This document shows positions 54,801-64,000 of a stretch of DNA of 64,000 nt, in pieces. The stretch covers positions 62,001-126,000 of the forward strand of contig CAJNYU010001231.1 in the NCBI GenBank assembly GCA_905331475.1, in the 5' to 3' direction. Under the pieces are notes generated by a model. It did no database searches, was not told the DNA's origin, and was given only the letters and a program-made list of their open reading frames with translations. The translations under genes were made by a program, and so were the position numbers. The stretch's first letter is position 1. Each line of letters opens with the position of its first letter. Origin of the DNA: Rotaria socialis. Taxonomy: Eukaryota; Rotifera; Eurotatoria; Philodinida; Philodinidae.

Positions 54801-57725
54801 GGTGTAAAACAAAGTCAAAATTTATTTTTATGCCAATTTATTTCAATTAGTCTTCATTATCTTTGTTTAACAATAATACTTTGGTTAACATTATTAACAT
54901 AGTATAGTTTTATTTTTATTCGCGTACATATGAAAATAAGTTGTTTTTAAATTTTGTTTAGTTGCATTTGGCAAAAACTCTATTTTATATGGACCGGTAA
55001 AGGTCATAATGAAGATTCAAATGAGAATCCTAATGGAAAATCTTCAGTAACAATTGTTGATTATGATGATGATGGATTACCAATTATGAAATTAAAAGCT
55101 AAATCTGTTATACAATTTTACTTCCTAGCGTATGGAATATCATTTATTATTTGTGGAATTAATGTTGCTATATCACGTGATCAATATACAACAAATAAAA
55201 TGTAAATATATATATGCTCTTGTCTTGTCAAATTTATTGTAGAATTTTGCAATCTATAAAAAATATTTATATATTGATTTTTTATTTTATTTGAATCTTG
55301 AGAAAATTTTCAGATCGAAGTCAATATATTAAACTGATTAGTTGCTCTTAGAATATGTTTTAATTAGATACAGAAGAGAAATTCTGTTTACCATAAAAGT
55401 TTTGCCACACTCTTCAAGTCTACCATTAGGTTACTACTGTATAGAACAATATTGATTGAGAAGTGAGAATTAGAATTAGTCTTCTAGCTGAATATGAAAT
55501 AGAGAAAATATGAGCTACTAAATTTTGATGACTTTTTTCATTTTAGTTGTTTTTTAAATAATTTCGAATCACTTTTAACATTAATAATTCCAATCGGAAT
55601 ATTCATTTTTCTATTACTTATATTTCTGTTATCTGCTCGTATTAATATAAAACGATTAAGAAAAGAAGCCATACGTCTACGTAATCTACCAGACGAATCT
55701 GAAATTGAACCAGAAATAAATGATGAAATCGATGAAAATATAATATCATCAAAGCCAAACGAAGTTTTACCAATCATAATTCCATCAGATAATCAAAATC
55801 GAAATGAAATTTTACCACATGTTGATTGCCATCAATCACATTTAGACAGTTTATGTTCATCCGACATGGATCATCAACATCAACCATCCAATCAATTATT
55901 ATCAATATTATTTCAATTGATTCTTCTGAGTTTCATATTTCTCTCAAGTCTATCAATCTATATACATCCATTACATTCGTTCAATATTCGTTTAGAACAT
56001 TCAATATATACTCATTTATATGGAATATTTGTTTTACTTTTGGCATTTTACATAATTGCATTTTATGTTTTATCACGCAATGATTTAACAATGCATTGTC
56101 AATACTATCGTTGTTGTAGAAAACAAAAGAAAAAACTCTTATTAAACCAATCTTACAATGAACCTCCACCACCACCACAAACTCCTCAACAATCTCCGTC
56201 GTCACCATCACATCCACTGATATCGCCATCAAATAATAATAATAATCGAGACAAAATTATATTAAATGAAAACCTAACGATGGGCGATGATTCATTTACC
56301 GAAAAAATTCCTTCACCCTCACCACCACATTCACATTATTCGCCAAGTATATATCAATCTCAAGTACCACTAACTAACGAGATAACATCCATAAACGATA
56401 CTTATACGTATGGTTCAAAACGTCAAACTACTGTCGCATCGAAATATTATGCTCGTCATCGACATATACTTAAAACAAGTATATCAACTAGTGAATCTAG
56501 TTTACAACAAAATGAATCATTACCTCATTCAACATTAAATACTATTCAACAAGAGTAAGCGTTTGAATTTCATACTGAGTTAAACAGATCAATTCTGTTA
56601 CTTATGAATAGATTTCCGTTCACTGCTCTGACAATAGAATTCACAGATTAGCCTGAATAAAACTCGTCGTTTTAAGCATCGTGTTTGAGTTGCAATTCTT
56701 GGAATTTATGTTTTGGATAACGTGTTCTAAGTTTTAAAAATAAAACTCTTGTCGAACGAATAAAAGTTGAGTGAGACATAATTATCATAAAGATGATGTT
56801 CATGCGCTGCTACTGCTCATTTTAAAAATACAAATATCTGAAATTCCAGTGATTAGTGAATGATTTGATATTTTCAAACTTCACATTAATCAAGAAAGTC
56901 TAATTTCCAACCCAAGGAAATATTTTAAATCTTTCTTTTGTTCTGCATAGGTTTACAACTACTATTGATGATCAGCAGGCACAATGTAATTTGCAGTATG
57001 GTCAATCATCGAAGAAATCAGCCGAAAGTCCAACAAAATCTCATATAATACAAAATGGAAATGCATACGTAAATATTCTGTTCAAATTCATCGAATTAGA
57101 TGAAAACTGCTTTTTTGTTCAGTTTCATTTACCTCCTATTGCTTCTCCTCAATCATTCATTCGGCCATCAACTTTACCAATATCACCTCGAGTACAATCG
57201 TCACCATCACAAGCTATTATCCGTCCATTACCTATCATACGACTATCATCACCGACGACGAATAAAATTCTTTCGAGTCCAACTATGAATAATTCATCAA
57301 CAATAATCCAAAATGGTCATACAGATCCAACAATAGAATTAAATGGTGGACGAAATTCGTATCGTGTTATGCCATCACCAACAACTGAAGAACGGCGTGC
57401 AACATATGTTTATTTAAATAAGAATTCTAATTTAATTCAACAAGAAAATTCATTGAATGAAAAACCATCTATTTGGAAAAAACCACCAAATGGTCATCAT
57501 CCACATGTTGCATATATTGATGAAGATGATGAATGCAGTGTTTCACTGAAATCGTCAACATGTGATTCAACAACAGCAACATCATCAAGTACAACATCAC
57601 CTGTTTTATCGAGAAAAAATCGTTCGAAAACAATATCATCATCATCTTCGTCAACTTATTCAAATGATTTTATTAATGGTGCTCTAGACATAAATCAAAT
57701 AACACTGCATGAAAGCAGCGTGTAA
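51858..57725 (+). CDS. ADGRA: Adhesion G-protein-coupled receptor, group A (GPR124/GPR125 type)
   Basis: Exons: 51858-53288, 53354-53501, 54254-54384, 54465-54658, 54716-54901, 54962-55201, 55547-56554, 56951-57068, 57123-57725; 1352 residues, close to vertebrate ADGRA2 and ADGRA3. Order: signal peptide; Cys-capped leucine-rich repeats (LQTLDLSFNKIEFLPSNLF, cap NPFNCSCQLKWLIQWF); one Ig domain (FTLNCSS to SGLWICHS); a hormone-receptor-like Cys domain; a GAIN region; seven transmembrane helices, the first near residues 612-634 and the sixth and seventh in the large exon at 55547-56554. A long disordered tail ends in ESSV, a class I PDZ ligand like the ETTV of vertebrate homologues. The GPS lacks the HL-T cleavage triad, as in group A, so self-cleavage is unlikely. 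Vertebrate relatives act as Wnt7 co-receptor (ADGRA2) and in polarity. The first ATG in the frame is at 51858. Confidence 0.9.
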
Positions 57726-58043
57726 ATAAAAACGATAGTTTTGTGTCCTTCTTCTTCTTTATATTAGTATTACTATTCACAATTTTTGTTTGTTGCATTG
57801 ATATTCTGTTATCTTCTGTTTTAGTCAGTAGTATTATCTCTCTGTCAGATATTCATTGAGAAAGAAATTCTAATGATCTCATCTCTCTTCGACCGTTGTT
57901 AGAAAAAATAAATGCTCGTTCTATAGATGATGTTGAATGAATTGAAAAAATAAAATTCATTGAATTTGTTTTTTTGTTAAACAAGATTTGTTTATTCTCT
58001 TTATCTTCTTTTCTTTCGGATAACATAAACAATTGAAAGCAGT
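57726..58043. other. Short spacer between GPCR and dynamin genes
   Basis: About 320 bases with AATAAA-type poly(A) signals (aaaaaataaatgctcg near 57904 and aaaaaataaaattc near 57945) for the GPCR transcript. No coding sequence. Confidence 0.5.
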
Positions 58044-61000
58044 ATGTCGTTATGTTTAACTTTATGTCGGCAACAAATCATTCGATGTCGATTGAATGTT
58101 TATTGTAAACGACGATCGATTATTACGCATCAAACCAAATTTTTATCCCATTCGAGAAATTCGCTTGTTGTAAGTAGAATAGCATGGATTTGATGAAATA
58201 AGCAAAGCTGCATTTGTATCGATTCAAATTGCGATATAATTAGAACTTGGTTAATCTGATGGTGTTAATATAGGAATTTTTAAAGAGATTGAAACAAATG
58301 TGAATGAAAAATTAGTTTGGAACCAGACGTTTTACTGTGAAAATCAACTTTCTTTTGAAAACCCAATTACGTACAATGTTTTTCATAGGACTACTGCTCG
58401 CAAAAATGTCACAATAGATTTACTAGAGAACCAAAATATTATGACTAAAAATCAATAGTATATTCCCAATGAACGCACAGTAGATTATGCACGAGACAAG
58501 GCGTTGTCTAGTTAACCAGTACAGAGGAAAATGCTTCATTTAGATTTTCTTCTCTGAAAATGTTTTTTTGAAAAGCTTAAAAGTTATTTTCTCAGCCACA
58601 AGGCAAACAATTCTGAAGTTTCTACAGGAAACATTAGAAATAGATAGACGATCAATTAAAATGTAGATTTTTATTTATAATTTTAAACTGAAATTAATCT
58701 TTTTCAATTCTCTTGAAAGAATGAAAATGTTTCATTACTCGATCACACTCATCATGAACTTGTTAAACGCATCAAAGATCTTTTGATTCATGTTCAAACC
58801 GATTTAGCACTTCTATCTACTGCAGACAAGAAACTTCTTAATGAAGCTCAAACAAATATTGATTCAATATTCTTACTTGTTGTTGTTGGAGAATTTAATT
58901 CTGGTAAATCACAATTCATAAATACGTTACTCGGTGAAAAAGAAGAAATATGTCCAACTGGTGTTTTGCCGACAACTGATGTTATTCAAATACTAAAATA
59001 CGGAACAAAACGTAAGGATATTATCGAATCTGAACATATTAAATCCATTTATTTACCAAATGAATGGTTAAGACAAACAAATCTTGTTGATACGCCCGGT
59101 ACAAATGCTGTTCTTCAAACACATCAACAAATTACAGGTATTTATTATATTATATGATAAGATTCAAGAAATAAAAAAGTATCTTTAGAAAGTTTAAGCG
59201 ATAAAATTATTTAAGAAAAGTCTTAAAAGTTGAAGCTATATAAGATTAACAAGGCAAAAAGGTCTCCTGCGATTTTTGTCTGCCTATAGTAAAAGCCATA
59301 TACTATTAGGGTTCCTTTTTGAATCTTCGCGAACCTATGCAATTTTTAATATCCTCATTTGCCAGAAAATATCAAGTTTCTTGACAGAATATTTCCTATC
59401 CTACCTTTGTCTTGAAACTGAACGCCTCATAGATGGTAGTATCTTTTCACATAAGCTACTATTTATAAAATGTTTAGATGAAAAACAAAATGTGAAAATT
59501 AGATTGAAAACTCGTGCTTCATCTAAAAATCTGAACTTGTCGACATAAAATCTCAGTTGATTATTTCAACATATAATAATTATATATTATTTTTAGAACA
59601 TTTTATACCACGATCTGATTATATTCTATTTGTAACAAGTGTTGATCGACCATTTTCTGAAAGCGAAGTAATTATGTTATTTACTTTCGATTTAAAATAT
59701 TCATAATCATTTAGCGTTTATTTCTTGTTCGTATTCATCAATGGAGAAAAAAAGTATTAATTATTTTAAATAAAATCGATCAAATTCAAAAAGATATCGA
59801 TAAAGAAAAGCTTCTAAATTATGTGCGTAGTAATGCACATCAAGTTCTTGATGATATAACTGTTCCAATATTTCAAATAAGTTCACTAAAATCTATTGGT
59901 ATAGATCTATTAGAAAATTACTTACGTACGGAATTAAATGATAAAAAAAAACTTAAATTAAAACTTGAAAATCCACTCGGTATAGCAGAAAGAATATTTG
60001 ATAAATATTTAGCAATAGTTCATGAAAGAAAACAAACTCTTGTCAATGATGAACAAGTAAAAATCAAAACGAAAAGGAACTTTTTGATAATGAACTTTAC
60101 TTTTTTTAGGCACTTTTTATTTTGCATAGTGATGTTGATGAATATCGTCGACAAATGTTAGACGATTTTAAACTTCAACTAAGTAAAATTGATAATATTT
60201 TTTTTCGAATGATCGATAACATGGAAGAATTTTTACTTGAATATATTCAAATTTCACGTCTTATTCCAACATTATTTAGTTCAAGTAGTTCAGCAGAATT
60301 GAAAGTACAATTTAATAATCGTGTTAATAAAAATATTGAACAAGATATTACTCTGTGCATTAGTCATTTATGTGATTGGATTGTTCAAAGATCAAATAGA
60401 ACAGTTCATCAACTCAATAAACATCTTAATGCAAGTTCAAGTAATTCACGACGACAACAGCAGGTTATTAAAGAGACTAATAATAGTATGTCATCTGGAG
60501 CTGATGTCGACTTTTCAATTTCTCGTCAACAAATACTTAATCAGCTGCAAACACAATCTCAAAATGTAAACTAATAGTTATACTTCATAATTCTAAAAAT
60601 TTGTTTTTCGAAAAAAGATTCTCTATAAACAAAAAACAGCAAATGGTGCACAAGCAGATGAACTTACAGCATCGATTCGTTCCACAATGCTTGGAACAGC
60701 AGCTATTGAAGTTGGAGCTGTTGGCCTTGGTAAAATCTATTTTCATTATCTTTGACGATTATTTTCTTGTTATGTCTAATATAAATATAGGCGCGTTGGC
60801 CACATTAGCTTCTTTTGATTGGACTGGTCTTTTAGGAGCTGGCCTAATTGGTATATTCGGTTTGTATTTAATACCTATGCGTCGTTTAACTATAAAGCAA
60901 GAAATGAAAGACCGAATTGATAAAACACGAATTGATCTAACGGAACAACTACGAAAACATTTTTCACATGAATTGGATAATAATGAACGCAAAATGCGCG

Positions 61001-61212
61001 AGCTTATTATGCCATATGCGTGAGTTGTTCAATACTCTTTTTTTCCTCTTTCAATACAAGATTCACTCACTTGTTATTCTAGTCGATTTGTACAAGATGA
61101 AGAAGAAAAGATACAGAAAACTATTGAACAAATTGAAACAGTTCGTAAACAAATTAAACAATTAAAATTAGATATTGACATATCATTATGTCAAAAGGGA
61201 AAACTTCAATAA
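58044..61212 (+). CDS. FZL-type membrane dynamin GTPase with a mitochondrial-like presequence
   Basis: Exons: 58044-58169, 58720-59137, 59597-59667, 59715-60056, 60110-60565, 60618-60729, 60791-61019, 61083-61212; 627 residues. The GTPase motifs are complete: G1 GEFNSGKS (99-106), G2 PTTD (126-129), G3 DTPG (166-169) and G4 NKID (224-227). The sequence around G3-G4 (DTPGTNAVLQ, RSDYILFVTSVDRPFSESE, HQWRKKVLIILNKID) matches FZL and cyanobacterial dynamin-like proteins much better than mitofusin or OPA1. Helical segments flank a two-pass hydrophobic hairpin (GTAAIEVGAVGLGALATLA and WTGLLGAGLIGIFGLYLI), and a C-terminal coiled coil follows. Residues 1-42 lack acids and are Arg/Ser-rich (LCRQQIIRCRLNVYCKRRS), a classic mitochondrial presequence. 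A role in inner-membrane remodelling is inferred. The 550-base intron 1 might hide another exon. Confidence 0.88.
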
Positions 61213-61953
61213 ATCAATTGATTGTTTTTCTTGTGTGCATTATCAAAATAAATTTATGATTCGAATTTTATAGTCCGAATAATTTAAGTTGCAAAAATGA
61301 TTTTCTTTTAGTCGATGCACTCTGCTTGAGTTTAGTAACAGTCGAAATTCTCTGATTCACCTATCGGTGGATATTTATTTGTTCAGTAAGAGAAGCTCAT
61401 AGTTAAACTGAATCTATGATTTTTAGAAAGAACTCGATGTTATGTTGTCGAGAATTCATTGTAACTGATCGTACTATTTCTGCGTCTTGAAAAGAATGAT
61501 TTGTAGATCTCGACTTAATACAACTCGTAGTGTAAGATATGAATTATACTCTGAGGATTTCCTGCATAATCATCATCCTGAAGAATTTGACACATCGGAA
61601 GTTTAGTTCTTGAAATCTTCCACAAGCGATGTTTTTAAGTATAGTATAGTCCGTGCGTTAGTGACATCTTCTATAGGCAACCCAATATTTCATATATCTA
61701 TTCCTATACAGAAAACAAAATAATGGTCTAGAATTAGAATTTGTCTAGTATTTTTCTAGAAGATCTATATATAAATATTTAATATATCAATTCATTGGCT
61801 AGTCTAAGACAGACAATGACCTCTGTTGTATTGTTTTAAAGCAGCAGCAGTGACGTCTTTATCTCAGGGTGCCACCTATCCCAATTAATTCATAGTGTCG
61901 TAAGAATTTAAAAAATAAACAAAACTACACAGTCAATTGAAAATCTAAATATA
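61213..61953. other. Intergenic region before CTCF
   Basis: About 0.74 kb. Poly(A) signal aaaataaatttatg near 61247 ends the dynamin gene. The remainder is the presumed CTCF promoter, with no TATA box at a convincing position and no coding sequence. Confidence 0.4.
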
Positions 61954-63713
61954 ATGACAAGTCGAGTACGTCGTTCTATACGATCTCGATCAAGTTTAAA
62001 TCTTAAATTTACCGATGATCCCGATTTTGACCAAGAAGCTTTCGAATACGACCAGGGCGACGAAGATGATGATGAAGATGACGACATTGATGAACTTCCG
62101 GTGGCGCGTATTAAACAAGAACAACAGCGACACGCCAGTCAAAACAATACCAATAGCGGTATTGTCAAAAGGCGCCGTGGCCGACCATCCAAGCGTGAAA
62201 CACTACATGATAATGATGATGAATGGCATGCAGAACACGAAGAAGATTTTTCAACTGGCACACCAGTTGACGTTACTTTAAGTCCAACAGGTCCAGATGT
62301 TGATGCATCAGTTTATGAATTCAGTGAAACATCAAATCGTAAAAAACTTCCAACAGTTGATTCTTTTGGAAGTATTCTCTCACGTGATTCAACGAAAACT
62401 CCGATTAAAGTTCGTCGTGATGAAAAACATCTGTGTCCATATTGGTATTTATTATTTAAAAATTTTTTCTTTTCTTCTATAACTTAAAATTCTATTATAT
62501 TTTTTAGTAATTATTGTACAGGTAAAAAATACCTTCTTCAACGTCATCTCAAATCTCATTCAACTGAACGACCACATAAATGTAAATTGTTGAGGAAAAA
62601 CTAAAAAGAAATATTATTATTGAAAAACAAAACACGATTTTTTAGGTGCTTATTGTTCTAACACATTTAAAACAACGGCACAATTACAAAATCATGTTAA
62701 TACACATCTTGGTATTAAACCGTTTCAAGTAACTTTATACCATCTATTCATTTTCTGTCTTTAAGCAATTCAATTTTCTTTTTTATAAGTGTAAATTTTG
62801 TGAATATAAATTTACTACAAGTGGTGAATTAATTCGTCATGTTCGTTATAAGTAAGTATGGATTGTTGAACGATGAATTAAGTTGTAATAATTCAGTCAT
62901 GTGAAGTTTGAGGGTGTTTTTGTTCTCATTTGCAGACATACACTCGAAAAACCTCATAAATGCGAAGAATGTGGTTATGCAACCGTTGAATTAAGTAAAC
63001 TTCGACGTCACATTCGAACCCACACAGGGGTATTTATATGGATATTTTTTGTTGTTCTTAATACATTCGATATTATTCTTTTCTAGGAAAAACCATATTC
63101 ATGTCCACACTGTTCATATTGTAGTCCAGATACATTTAAACTTAAGCGACATTTACGTGTTCATACGGGTAATAAAAAGAATATCTATTTTTCTACTTTA
63201 TTTATTCATTTTGTTATTTAAGGTGAAAGACCATATCAATGCACGGTAAGTTGATTAATATAAAGAAAAAAATGATCACAATTATAATTAATAAATTGCA
63301 GGTATGTAAATTTCGATTTACACAAAGTAACAGTTTGAAAGCACATATGTTAACACATGAAACGAATGCACAAAAATTTCATTGTACATATTGTCCAACA
63401 GTTTTGACACGCAAAGCTGATCTTAAACAACACATGTCGAAAAAACATGCTAATGATGAAGATTTTGTAACGTGTCTTAAATGTGATCAAGAATTTACTG
63501 ATCCGTATGTATTTTTATTTCTTTCGAAGTTTTTATTTTAAATCTATTTTTTTCGTAGACATGAACTAACTCAACATAAAAAACTACATCATGCAATGAA
63601 TAATACGAATAATAATTTTAATACACCACGTGTTCAACTGAGTTGTTCGTTGTGTACATACAAAACATTTTCGCAAGATATCCTTGATGATCATATGGAT
63701 TCACAACATCGAG
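61954..63713 (+). CDS. CTCF: CTCF chromatin insulator protein, nine of about eleven zinc fingers visible
   Basis: Sequence-specific DNA-binding protein that halts cohesin loop extrusion and insulates chromatin domains. Exons: 61954-62444, 62508-62581, 62646-62728, 62790-62851, 62936-63029, 63087-63168, 63223-63245, 63302-63504, 63559-63713; 422 residues so far. The N-terminus is acidic with an AT-hook-like KRRRGRPSK (72-80) and the motif [11 protein letters not shown] (115-125), matching the DVDVSVYDFEE cohesin-binding segment of vertebrate CTCF. The fingers follow in CTCF order: finger 3 [15 protein letters not shown], finger 4 [18 protein letters not shown], finger 5 [14 protein letters not shown], finger 6 [11 protein letters not shown], finger 7 [12 protein letters not shown]. 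Recognition helices of 3-7 are almost those of vertebrates, so the core motif should be shared. Fingers 10-11 are not seen. The last exon either splices on or reads through to TAA near 63734. Confidence 0.9.
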
Positions 63714-64000
63714 GTTCGTTTAAATTTTCGTTGTAAAATTTTTAATTAAATGATTTCGAACTAGTCTCTTTTTACTGCAAGTTGGAATTGAATTAATATA
63801 TATAATTAAACTTTTCAAAACGAATATGCTCAATGCCTCTAATACTCCGTGGTCAAATTCAGACTGAAAAGTTAATTATTCGCTCAGTTGCAATTGAATT
63901 TCGAAATTGTATCATATTTATAAAAAATAGTACCCCGTCCTTTTTTATGAAATAATCTTAAATTATTGAATGACCACTGGCAGATTGAAATCATAGAATG
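63714..64000. other. Right edge: CTCF intron or 3' end
   Basis: If the weak donor gttcgt at 63714 is used, this is an intron and the gene leaves the window. If not, the frame continues for eight codons after the Arg-Gly split (ending FKFSL) to a TAA near 63734, and this is 3' UTR. No further zinc finger is visible. Confidence 0.4.

Overview
The window is AT-rich nuclear DNA from an animal. The genes are metazoan (CTCF, RAD9, CLN8, EFA6/PSD, adhesion GPCR group A, ALIX, LAMTOR4, METAP1), and most are cut into short exons by GT-AG introns of about 47-60 bases. That compactness, with 3' splice acceptor-like tracts directly before several start codons and a tightly packed same-strand gene run, fits a rotifer (probably bdelloid) or a similarly compact protostome. 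The species is an inference; no marker here proves it. I saw no tRNA, rRNA, CRISPR array or recognisable transposon.

Layout. 0-6.6 kb (+): 3' part of histidyl-tRNA synthetase, then a D-cysteine desulfhydrase/ACC-deaminase-like PLP enzyme, LAMTOR4 and RAD9; the last three are packed like an operon. 8.2-9.5 kb (+): dual-specificity phosphatase. 10.8-11.3 kb (-): small coiled-coil protein. 14.4-20.6 kb (+): EFA6/PSD Arf6 exchange factor with unusually long introns and an unclear 5' end. 21.9-26.2 kb (-): METAP1, an unidentified coding remnant, and CLN8. 27.7-28.4 kb (+): small tetraspan protein. 28.4-43 kb is gene-poor: an orphan disordered protein (-), a single-LIM protein (+), a Tyr/His-rich orphan (-) and a syndapin/PACSIN F-BAR copy with three in-frame stops (-). 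43-44.7 kb (+): intronless single-pass membrane protein. 45.6-50.1 kb (+): ALIX with one apparent frameshift. 51.9-57.7 kb (+): ADGRA-type adhesion GPCR. 58.0-61.2 kb (+): a membrane dynamin of the FZL type behind a mitochondrial-type presequence. 61.95 kb to near the right edge (+): CTCF, with nine zinc fingers visible.

Functional themes. Several genes act in membrane and lysosome biology: LAMTOR4 in Ragulator, ALIX in ESCRT, CLN8 in ER-to-Golgi cargo of lysosomal enzymes, EFA6 in Arf6 signalling, and the F-BAR remnant. RAD9 and CTCF are genome-maintenance and chromatin genes. Apart from the 2.4-6.6 kb run, nothing shows the neighbours are regulated together.

Most notable: the FZL-like dynamin, whose closest relatives known to me are chloroplast and cyanobacterial; a CTCF that keeps the short cohesin-binding YxF motif before its fingers; the operon-like trio; and the syndapin pseudogene. 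Exon coordinates were derived by hand from splice sites, reading frame and family alignment from memory, so individual boundaries may be off by a few bases.
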